Notes under the pieces: model-generated
What the model was told of the DNA's origin: nothing
Database searches by the model: none
Seen by the model: the letters and a program-made list of their open reading frames with translations, nothing else
Position numbers and translations under genes: made by a program
Shown: positions 55,857-64,000 of the stretch, piece by piece
Numbering within the stretch: position 1 is the stretch's first letter
Layout of the letters: every line of letters begins with the position of its first letter
NCBI RefSeq assembly: GCF_025506355.1
Contig: NZ_JANZYP010000005.1
Coordinates: 1 to 64,000 of the forward strand
Length of the DNA stretch: 64,000 bases
DNA from: Sphaerisporangium corydalis
GTDB taxonomy: Bacteria; Actinomycetota; Actinomycetes; Streptosporangiales; Streptosporangiaceae
Direction of reading: 5' to 3'

Positions 55857-58800
55857 TCAGCGCCTCAGCGTGGTGGTCCCGCAACCCAGGATCAACGCGG
55901 AGCTTGCCCAGAATACGCAGGGTCGTGACTTCGATCCTTTGACCGGCAACTACACCTCGTCGACCGTCGATGCCTCAGTCCCCGTGACCGGTCCTCCGCT
56001 GAGCGTGATTCGGACCTATAACAGCGCCGATCCTCGTGTGGGTATCTTCGGTGCGGGCTGGTCGTCGCGGTGGGATACCAAGATTGTGGCGGAGCCGCTG
56101 ACCGGGACACTGCTGTTTACCCGTCCTGATGGTTCGCAGGTTCGTTTCGGGGACAGGGGCGATGGGACGTACGCCTCGCCTGAGGGTTTGTTCTACACGC
56201 TCGCGGTGGTGAGTGGTGGTGGCTGGCGGTTGATGGACAAGTCTGCCATGTCTTATCTTTTTGATGTCTCAGGTCGGTTGATCAGGCTTACCGATGCGCG
56301 GGGGCGTAGCCAGGATTTGACGTACGGTACTGATGGCAGGCTTGCGAAGGCGACGGCCTCCGGTGGGCGTTCGCTGACGTTCACTTGGAGTGGTTCGCAT
56401 GTGGCCACGGTGGCGACCGATCCGGTGAATGGGCAGGCTTTGACCTGGTCTTACACCTATAGTGCTGACAAGCTGACGAAGGTGTGCGGGCCGGGTAGTT
56501 CGCTGGCGTGCACGGTGTATGGCTATGGGGATGGTTCGGCTTATCGCAGTTCGGTGCTCAATGCTGTTCCGTTGCATTATTGGCGGCTGGGGGAGTCCGT
56601 GGACGCGGGGCCTTTTGTCGTGGCTGAGGACGAGGGGCTGGATCGTTCGTACGATGCTCAGTACAACGCGTCCTCGCGTGGTGTGGCCGGGGCGCTGGCT
56701 GGTTCCACGGATACTGCGGCGGGTTTCAGTGGGGGTTCTACCAGTTATGTGAGTCTGCCGGATGACACGTTGAATTTGCTGGGTGGGCAGCTGTCGGTCG
56801 AGGGGTGGTTCAAGACCGGTTCGTTTGGGACGATCTTGGGTTCGCAGGACAACCGGATCGACTGGAACATCTTCGCTAATTACGGGCCTGTGCTGTATGT
56901 GGGTAAGGATGGCAAGCTGCGCGGGAAGTTCAGTAGCGCGGGGACGCCGATCACCTCATCGGGGGTGGTGAACACCGGTGTGTGGCACCATGTGGCCTTG
57001 TCCTCGACCGGGAGCGATCAGACCCTTTATCTTGATGGTGTACCGGTGGGGACCAAGACCGGCACCGTTGATGAGAGCTTGCAGCAGTTCGCGCAGCTGG
57101 GTAACGGGCAGACCTCCACAAGCTGGCCGTCGACCACCACGAGCAACGCCCAGTTCCCCTTCACCGGCCAGATCGACGAGTTCGCGGTCTACGACAAGCC
57201 GCTCTCGGCAGCCCAGGTGCAGGAACATTACGCCGCACGAGTCGCAACCCCACAGCTCACCACGGCCACACTCCGCTCTGGTCGGATATGGGCGAACAAC
57301 GTGTACGAAACGGTGAAGGGCCGACTGAAGACGCACACCGACGAGAACGGTGGTGCGTGGCAGATCGGGCTACCGACCCGGGAACCGAGTACCGGCCAAG
57401 AGGTCGTCACGGTAACGGATCCGCACAACGAGCCCGTCAAGACGGGATATGACTTCGCCCTGCAACGCGTGGTGTCAGTGACAGACGAGTTACTGAAGAC
57501 CACATCTTTCGAGTACGACACAGGTGGATTCGTCGCCAAAATCACCGATCCCAATGGGAACGCCACGCAGGTGACCCATGACGCCCGAGGCAATGACCTC
57601 AGCGTCAAGAAATGCCGCTCGGCGAACGACTGCCAGACCACCTACTCGACTTACTACCTCAACTCTGCCGACAAATTCGACCCGCGCAACGACCAGATCA
57701 CGGTGTTCCGCGACGCGCGCTCGACCGGTCCGACCAGCAACACGTACGCGACCACATGGGAGTACACGCCGTACGGGGAGAGGTCCAAGGAGACCACCCC
57801 CGCGACGCCGGACTTCCCCAGCGGGCGTGCGACCTCGTACACCTACACGGACGGTACCGAGGCGGCGATCGGCGGCGGCACCACGCCTGCCGGAATGCTC
57901 GAGACCGAGACCGACCCCAAGACCAACCAGCGGGTCTACGCCTATACATCAGCGGGGGATCTGGCGCAGGTCACCGAGCCGACGGGCCTGGTCACGAAGT
58001 ACGGTTACGACGCGATCGGCCGCGCGGCGTCCCTCACCCAGGTCTCCGGCACCCAGAGCCCTGTCACGACCTCATACACCTACGACGACGTAGGTCGTAA
58101 CTCGAAGATCACCGGATTCGGGGTGCGGAACGAGGTAACCGGCGTCACCCACACCCCTGAGACCCGTTACACCTACGACGACGACGGCAACAAGCTCACC
58201 GAGACCCTGGCCGACCTCACGGGCGGCGACCCCACGAGTACGACGACGCTCGAGTACGACACGTACGGGCGCCTGGAGAAGGTCACCGGTCCGGAAGGCG
58301 GGATCACGCAAACCGCCTACGACCACATGGGGAAGGTCGTCACGACCACCGACCCGGCAGGTGCCACCTACGGCTACGGCTATACCGAACGCGGCCAAAC
58401 CGCTTCCATCACCTTGAAGGGCTGGACCGGGAGCCCCACGAATCCGGAGACCCCGCGCGACGTGGTCATGCAGTCGTTCTCCTATGACGACGGTGGCCGT
58501 CTCTTCTCGAAGACCGACGCGGTGGGCCGTACCACCCGTTATACCTACTTGGGCGATGACTCCCCGGCCGAGGAGATCGCTTACCAGGTCAAGCTGAACG
58601 CCTCGGACACTCGAGTCAACGTGGTGCTGAAATCCTCCACCTACGACGCCGCGGGAAACCTGGTCCGACAGATCACCGGCGGCGGCAAGACTCGGGTGGA
58701 CTACGTCTACGACGCGGCCGGCCGGTTGACCTCCTCCACTCTGGATCCGACAGGGCTTGGCAGGAAGGCCAGCTACGTCTACGACGCCAACACCAACGTC

Positions 58801-59505
58801 ACCCAGACGAGCAAGACGGCGACCGGCTCCACGCGCACTGAATTGGAGTCCTACGGCTACGACGCCGGAAACCGGCCCATCGAGAAGACTGTGGAGAACG
58901 GCGCCACCGATCTGAAGACCTCGTGGAAGTTCGACGACCGCGGCCTACCGACCGAGATCACCGATCCTCGGGGCAACGCTTCGGGTGCGACTCGGCTGGA
59001 CTTCACGACGCTGGTCACCTATGACGCGCTCGGCAGGTCGATCAAGGTTCAGGGCCCGCCAGTGAAAATGGAGCGCAACGGTTCGGCTGCGGTCACCGAG
59101 CGGCCCACCGTTCAGAGCGGGTACAACACGGCGGGAGAGCAGACCCACCAGACAGCACCCGAGGGCCGGACCAGCGTCGTCAGCTACGACAAGGCCGGCC
59201 AGGTCACGGCGGTTACCGGGGCTCCTTACACACCTCCGGGCGGGACGGCCCTCACCCCGGGTACCTCCTACGGGTATGACGCGGCCGGCCGTGTCATCTC
59301 GACCACGGATCCGCGAGGCAACGTCTCCAACGTGACCTACGACGTGCTGGGCCGTACGGTTCGCGTCACCGATCCCCCGCCACTTCAGGGGCCGCTCGAG
59401 GTAACTGGGACTACACCTACACCCTCAGCGGGGAGCGGCTCTCCTCGACGGACCCGACCGGTGCCCGTATGGAGGCCACTTATGACGGGCTGGGCCGTCA
59501 GGTGA
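55783..59505 (+). pseudogene. RHS-2 fragment 2: LamG and first YD repeats
   Basis: The meaningful frame resumes at about 55,845 with SSFSANQRLSVVVPQP and continues through RTYNSADPRVGIFGAGWSSR, the LamG-like domain and about 25 YD repeats to about 59,385. There the frame is lost and ends in unrelated residues at 59505. The first about 1.2 kb uses T/G-ending codons unlike the rest. Confidence 0.8.
55796..55881. repeat. Exact 43-bp tandem duplication disrupting RHS-2
   Basis: The 43-bp unit beginning ctcgtcgttctccgctaatc is present at 55796-55838 and identically at 55839-55881. As 43 is not a multiple of three it shifts the frame; deleting one copy restores it. Confidence 0.95.
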
Positions 59506-61223
59506 CCACGACGCAGGTCGAACGCAAACCGACCGCGGTCGCGCTCACCACCAAGTCCGAGTACGACGACGCCGGCAACCTGGTCGCGGTGATACGACCG
59601 GCGGGCAATCGGAATCAGGCCACGGTCAACGCCGCCGGTGAAGTGGTGACGCAAACGGACGCGCTGACCCATTCCAATGCGTTCGACTACGATCTGGTCG
59701 GCCGGACGAACAAGGTCACCGACGCGCTGGGCAACGCGACCGTCGCCGAATACGACCTGGCTGGGCGAAAGACCGTCGTCAAGGACCTGAACCCCACCGG
59801 CACCGTTTTGCGCACGTACGGCTTTGAATACGACGCTGCGAACAACCCTGTAAGCCAGACGAGTCCCGAGGGTCATGTCACCCGACGGACGTTCGACGCC
59901 GGGAACCGGGTGACCCAGCTCGTGGAACCGGTGTCGGCAAGCAAGACGATCACCAGTTCTTTCGGCTACGACGCGGCCGATCGGAAGACACGCACCACTG
60001 ACGGGCGCGGCAACGCCGTCATCGTCACCTACAACACTCTGGGCTCGGAGGAGTCGCGCATCGAGCCGTCCACCGCGGCGCACCCTGGCATAGCCGATCG
60101 GACTTGGACGTTCAGCTATGACGCGGCCGGAAACCAGGTCGGTGTGCTCCAGCCCGGTGGTGTGCGCACCACCAACACCTTTGACAACCTGAACCGGCTG
60201 GTGAATGAGGCGGGTACGGGGGCGGAGGCCGCCACTCAGGCGAATGCCTTCGGATATGACCTGGCCGGGCGGCGGACCAGTGCGGGTGATCTCAACTTCA
60301 CTTTCAACGACCGTGGCCTGGTTCTCAAAACCGCCAAGACCGGTACCTCCGGCGACCTGTCGTCGTTCGGCTACGACGCCAACGACCGGCTGGTCCAGCG
60401 TACCGACGCCTCCGGAAGCGCCACCTTCACCTGGGACACCGCCGACCGGTTGAAGACGTTGAGTGACCCGGTGACCGCCACCACCCTGACCTACGGCTAC
60501 GACAACGCCGACCGGCTGACCGGCATCGACTACGGCACCAACAAGCCCAAGCGGACCTACGCCTACGACCCCATGGACCGCCTCACCGGCGACACCCTGA
60601 AGACCTCCTCCAGCGCGGCGATCGCCTCGATCACCTACGGGTACGACCTCGACGACAATCTGACCACCAAGACGACCGCCGGCACCGCGGGCGCGGGCAC
60701 CAACACCTACGCCTACGACCACAGCAACCGGCTCACCTCCTGGACCGCCCCCGGCGGCGCCACCACCGACTACACCTGGGACGACGCCGGCAACCGCACC
60801 CAAGCCGGAACCCAGACCTTCACCTACGACGAACGCAACCGCCTCCAGTCCGGCGGCGGCTCCACCTACACCTACACCGCACGCGGCACCACCGCGAGCC
60901 AGACCACCGGCAGCGTCACCAAGATGCTCCAGTTCGACGCGTTCAACCGGATGACCAGCGACGGGAACGCCGCTTACACCTACGACGCCCTGGACCGCAT
61001 GACCAGCCGGACCCAGGGCACCACAACCAGCAAGTACCTGTACGGCGACTTCGGCAACGACGTGGTCGCCATGACCGATGCCGCCGGCGTCAAACAGGCC
61101 GGCTACAGCCGAGGCGTTCGCGGCGAGATCATCGGCATCTCCGACAGCTCGGGGCCCGCCTCGCTTTCGCCGACCAGCATGGCGACGTCGTCGGCACCTT
61201 CGGCACCACTGGCACCGCACTGA
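59469..61223 (+). pseudogene. RHS-2 fragment 3: later YD repeats
   Basis: The frame is correct from about 59,394 (GNWDYTYTLSGERLSSTDPT) through YD repeats to the start of the RHS core. It is lost at about 61,160 where GPA should continue as LAFADQHGDVVG; it then ends at 61223. Confidence 0.8.
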
Positions 61224-61333
61224 CAGACTCGGTCGCCTACAACCCATTCGGCGAGGAAATCGCACGAACCGGCTCCAGGCACGACCTCGGCTACCAGGGT
61301 GAATTCACCGATCCCACCACCGGCAAAGTCAAC

Positions 61334-62545
61334 ATGCACGCCCGCTGGTACCAGCCCACCACCGGCACCTTCGCCAGCCGCGACACCGCCACGCTCGGTT
61401 CGGATCCCTCTGTTCAAACCAACCGCTACACCTATGGCAACGCTTCCCCCCTGACGAACACCGACCCCACCGGCCACGGCGCCTACTGCAGCAACTGCCC
61501 CGCACCCCCCGTCCAGAACATGCCAGGATATATGTGCACCAACGGCATCTGCGTCCGGCCAGACGTGACCGAAAGATGGTGGAACGACTACGTCAATTCC
61601 CCCGGATTCGACTACTACAACAACCCGCAACTGTCCGACGATGAGGTCAAGCGACTCGGATACAAGTACATGCCCAACGGCCGGCCCGTTGACCAACCGA
61701 ACTTCTGGTTCGCCGACGAAGACGTACAGAACGCCTACATGGAACGCTGGTCCCCTCTGCTGAGCGATCGAGATCTTGCTTTTAATTGGGTGTCGGTCGG
61801 CGGAATGGACAGCATGGCAAAGATGCTTGAGGCTGCCAGGAAGAACGCCGGAGCGAGAGGTGGGGGTAGGCAGAGCGCGAAAAACAAATTCCAGAAAAAA
61901 GATGCGCGGATTCCCACGTGTGTATCGCAGGGGAAAAATCAGTATAACTGCCCGGATTTCCCATATTTCCGTTACTATATGTTCTTTCTCCAATATGAGA
62001 AGACCATCCTCTACGCGGCGAAGGAGCATGGGATCGATCCTGCGGCGCTGATGGCCACGCTCATTTATGAGAACCTGTGGCTTGAGCCGAAGACCGGGCC
62101 CATTGCACACTTGTTGCCCGGGGACTCTCATGGCGTCGCTCAAATGCAGATACCGACTGCCGACAGGCTACTGCGTAGGTATTACAAGAACACCTTGGCC
62201 AAGATATATAAGACGCCCGCAGAAATTAAGAACATGTTGATCGATAATATCCAGCTGTCTATCAGGTTGGCCGCCGCGTACATGAGGTACCTCAAGGAGA
62301 CGTATCGCCTTCCTGACGGGCGAGGAGGTTCCCGTCCTCTCAATGACTGGAAGGCTGCCGTCGCCTATGCCATTACGCCTGAAGACTACGTCGCATGGAA
62401 GTCCGGGAAAATAAAGCCCAAGTATCCTGAGTGGCAGAAGCGAGAGTCCTATGTATACGGATGGGTAGGAGATGCGGCACGGGAGTATTGGGCGTGCCTA
62501 AAGGCACATTGCCATTATTATCTTCAGGATCAAGATCGGGATTAG
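61334..62545 (+). CDS. RHS-2 fragment 4: end of RHS core plus lysozyme/transglycosylase-like toxin
   Basis: This 403-codon frame could start at ATG 61334, though RHS homology begins at about 61,163. The core end ARWYQPTTGTFASRD...DPTGHG is followed by a Cys/Asn/Tyr-rich spacer and a region of about 190 residues. That region has HGIDPAALMATLIYENLW (putative catalytic Glu codon 62069-62071), GDSHGVAQMQIPTADRLL and helical LAAAYMRYLKETY, resembling the E...S-x-G-x-x-Q-x-x-x-x-A layout of lytic transglycosylases. It probably cuts peptidoglycan glycan strands. GC falls from about 61,750. The fold assignment is by motif only. Confidence 0.65.
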   Translation: MHARWYQPTTGTFASRDTATLGSDPSVQTNRYTYGNASPLTNTDPTGHGAYCSNCPAPPVQNMPGYMCTNGICVRPDVTERWWNDYVNSPGFDYYNNPQLSDDEVKRLGYKYMPNGRPVDQPNFWFADEDVQNAYMERWSPLLSDRDLAFNWVSVGGMDSMAKMLEAARKNAGARGGGRQSAKNKFQKKDARIPTCVSQGKNQYNCPDFPYFRYYMFFLQYEKTILYAAKEHGIDPAALMATLIYENLWLEPKTGPIAHLLPGDSHGVAQMQIPTADRLLRRYYKNTLAKIYKTPAEIKNMLIDNIQLSIRLAAAYMRYLKETYRLPDGRGGSRPLNDWKAAVAYAITPEDYVAWKSGKIKPKYPEWQKRESYVYGWVGDAAREYWACLKAHCHYYLQDQDRD

Positions 62546-62554
62546 TTCGCTGCG

Positions 62555-63028
62555 ATGAAAACTCATCGGATCTTCCGGGTGGTATCAGAAATCACCCTGC
62601 TTCTTGTGCTGGTCGCGGCGTGTACCTGGGGTGATAAACACTCGGAGGCGGGCGCCGGGGCCGTGCGCGAAGTGCAGGAGATCGGGGTCAAGATGGCGGA
62701 TGTCAAGTCGGATTTCATCGAGTCCGACACCCTCGTGACCAGCCGGTACATGGTATTCGACCTTGAAGCACCTCGTGCGGAGGATGCCCTCAGAAAGGGC
62801 GCCGACAATCTGCGGTCAAAGGGATGGCGAGTCGAGGTGGATCGTTTCCCGGGCTCGATGTACCTGATTTCCGACCAGCTTGGGGCGGCTGTTCTTCTGG
62901 AGCCTTTGGAGCAAGCCTTCGCCACCGGAGTCAACGAGGAAGTAAAGCAGGCCGCTGAAGCCGCCCGTGCGAAAGCAGGCGATCCGGGCTCCCTTTTGTT
63001 CGTGTCCCTGGAAGCTCTGCGGTCGTAG
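62555..63028 (+). CDS. Predicted lipoprotein, candidate immunity to RHS-2 toxin
   Basis: The precursor has 157 residues. The hydrophobic signal segment ITLLLVLVAAC ends in a lipobox (VAAC), so the mature protein would be anchored on the outer face of the membrane. The remainder is alpha/beta (SRYMVFDLEAPRAEDALRKG, GWRVEVDRFPGSMYLISDQL, FATGVNEEVKQAAEAARAKA), of no recognised family. It begins 10 nt after the toxin stop. An outward-facing lipoprotein is what immunity to a wall-degrading enzyme would need. No ribosome site is obvious. Confidence 0.6.
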   Translation: MKTHRIFRVVSEITLLLVLVAACTWGDKHSEAGAGAVREVQEIGVKMADVKSDFIESDTLVTSRYMVFDLEAPRAEDALRKGADNLRSKGWRVEVDRFPGSMYLISDQLGAAVLLEPLEQAFATGVNEEVKQAAEAARAKAGDPGSLLFVSLEALRS

Positions 63029-63063
63029 TTCGGCTTGGCGCGGCGACGGGTCCTCCACACGGC

Positions 63064-63101
63064 GACGGGGTCACCCACGCGGATATGTGGGGGACCCCGT
63101 C
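63064..63101 (+). terminator. Terminator after RHS-2 cassette
   Basis: gacggggtc (63064-63072) pairs with gaccccgtc (63093-63101). The pairing extends inward (cccac/gtggg) with one mismatch, about 35 nt after the lipoprotein stop. Confidence 0.7.
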
Positions 63102-63210
63102 TGGTGTTCGCCAATTCGTGGGTGACCAAAGGATCTGCCGCTTTTCCGGCAACGGCGATCGGATACCCGCTGATTCTGGTCAGGACACCGCTTGCTGACG
63201 CACTTGTCCA

Positions 63211-63224
63211 TCCCGCATGCGGGA
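63211..63224. other. Perfect 14-bp palindrome
   Basis: tcccgcatgcggga lies 12 nt downstream of the end of the convergent phytase-like gene. It may be a small terminator or a protein site. Confidence 0.4.
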
Positions 63225-63235
63225 GGGAGTGGTGG

Positions 63236-64000
63236 TCAGCGGAGCGGGCGGTTCGTCTTGATGACGAGGAGGCGGCTGGGGACGCCGGAGTCGATCAGTT
63301 TGCCGTCGGGGCCGAAGGTGCCGAGGCCGAAGTCGTTGTCGTTGGCGACCGCGAGGGTGTCCCGGTCGAGGAGGGCGACGCCCTCCAGCTTGCCGGGGAT
63401 GCCCGGAAGGGCGGCCAGGTCGACGGTGAGCTTCTTGGCCAGCGGCTTGACCGTCGCGGGCAGGGCCGACTCCAGGCTCGGCGTGGTCGCGGCGTCGTCG
63501 TAGGTGCCGCCGAGCAGGTCGGTGGCGCCGCGCAGGTCGGCGGTGTAGAGGCGGGCGACGTTGTCGGTGCGCTCCTCGACCAGCAGCCTGCCGTCGCCGA
63601 GCCCGATCACGGCGGAGATCTTCATCGCGCTCTGGTCGCCCTCGGCCTTGGGGTCGAACGTGGTCACGTCCTCGAAGACGTAGGCGTACTCGCCCACCGG
63701 CTTGCCGGTGCGCAGGTCGACGGCGAGGATCCGGGTGGTTTTGGACGACTTGCCGGTGGACTTGTTCGGGTTGGCCAGCGGGCTCTGCAGGCCGATGTAC
63801 AGCCGGTCGCCGGACACGCCGAGGCCCTCGAAGCCGCGGTTCTGCTGCCGCTTCAGGAAGATGGCCGGCAACGTCTCGTACACGGGGTAGCCGGTCCCGG
63901 TCAGGCCCAGACCCTTCGGTACGTACCGGGCCAGGATCCGCCCGTTGGACGCGACGCGCACCAGCGACGGGCTGTACTCGTCCACCAGCCAGAACTCGCC
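63236..64000 (-). CDS. Phytase-like esterase (partial, 5' end outside window)
   Basis: 255 C-terminal codons are visible. They match the esterase-like activity of phytase domain, a secreted beta-propeller: FWLVDEYSPSLVRVASNGRI, then ALPAIFLKRQQNRGFEGLGV, TGKPVGEYAYVFED, KISAVIGLGDGRLLVEERTD, GKLEGVALLDRDTLAVANDN and DFGLG. In this family D/E residues in DEY and the NRGFEG strand form the active centre. It is probably extracellular; the signal peptide would lie beyond 64000. The substrate is unknown. Confidence 0.88.
   Translation of the reverse strand, partial: GEFWLVDEYSPSLVRVASNGRILARYVPKGLGLTGTGYPVYETLPAIFLKRQQNRGFEGLGVSGDRLYIGLQSPLANPNKSTGKSSKTTRILAVDLRTGKPVGEYAYVFEDVTTFDPKAEGDQSAMKISAVIGLGDGRLLVEERTDNVARLYTADLRGATDLLGGTYDDAATTPSLESALPATVKPLAKKLTVDLAALPGIPGKLEGVALLDRDTLAVANDNDFGLGTFGPDGKLIDSGVPSRLLVIKTNRPLR

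Larger units (their letters stand above)
55005..62545 (+). pseudogene. RHS-2: frameshifted RHS/YD-repeat toxin with lysozyme-like C-terminus
   Basis: This is a paralogue of RHS-1 with the same order: signal peptide, N-terminal RHS region, LamG-like domain (GGQLSVEGWFKTGSFGTILG), YD repeats and RHS core (YNPFGEEIA, YQGEFTDPTTGKVNMHARWY, DPTGHG). A different C-terminus follows. The frame is broken three times: by an exact 43-bp tandem duplication (55796-55881), near 59,385-59,394 (fits loss of one G from ggggg) and near 61,158-61,162 (fits loss of one C). Removing one 43-bp copy and adding back the two bases gives a single continuous protein of about 2500 residues. It has no HINT domain. Decay, regulated switching and assembly error remain possible. 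Confidence 0.85.

Overview
The window is 64 kb of very GC-rich DNA with strong G/C third positions, GTG and TTG starts, leaderless promoters, a whiJ-type HTH/DUF397/ATPase cluster, an SCO4848-type membrane protein, DUF3017 and the M20-nucleoside transporter-cdd-deoA-add-pnp neighbourhood. It is therefore a chromosomal segment of an actinomycete, most likely of Streptosporangiaceae type (family-level placement is inference). No rRNA, tRNA, CRISPR array, phage, transposase or replication origin was found.

Layout: 0-12 kb is accessory and regulatory. It holds a DUF397/XRE pair with a divergent anti-sigma-like ATPase, a VOC protein, an esterase/beta-lactamase-type hydrolase, an HTH protein, a secreted M4 protease with a P domain, a large LuxR-type ATPase regulator, a Uma2 nuclease-fold protein and an FHA-HTH protein. 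12-17 kb is central metabolism and signalling: citrate synthase, DUF3017, isocitrate dehydrogenase, and a Ser/Thr kinase fused to an extracellular amino-acid-binding domain. 17-20 kb is a PadR-controlled DHA2 exporter with a striking triple operator, then a DUF11 protein with a 7-residue repeat tail. 20-26 kb is galE, a CNNM/CBS membrane protein, trpS, YihY, a D,D-carboxypeptidase and an SCO4848-type protein. 26-36 kb is a YbdK ligase/M20 amidohydrolase pair followed by a complete nucleoside uptake and salvage unit (BMP lipoprotein, double ATPase, two permeases, cytidine deaminase, thymidine phosphorylase). 36-38 kb is a TetR/oxidoreductase pair.

38-63 kb carries the most interesting material: two paralogous secreted RHS/YD-repeat polymorphic toxin loci placed in the nucleoside-salvage neighbourhood. 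RHS-1 (38.5-46.4 kb) is intact, with 2629 residues: signal peptide, LamG-like domain, YD repeats, RHS core, Pro/Lys linker, HINT self-cleaving domain and a C-terminal toxin with an R-S-ExE ADP-ribosyltransferase-like signature. A cytosolic candidate immunity gene starts at the base after its stop codon. RHS-2 (55.0-62.5 kb) has no HINT and ends in a lysozyme/transglycosylase-like domain. It is followed by a predicted lipoprotein, the expected place for immunity against a cell-wall toxin. RHS-2 is broken by an exact 43-bp tandem duplication and two apparent one-base deletions. Both loci drop in GC in the toxin/immunity part. Between them lie a MarR/DHA2 pair, an AMIN-like lipoprotein, a cupin, adenosine deaminase, a PH-domain membrane protein, a phosphohexomutase and purine nucleoside phosphorylase. 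The window ends inside a phytase-like esterase gene.
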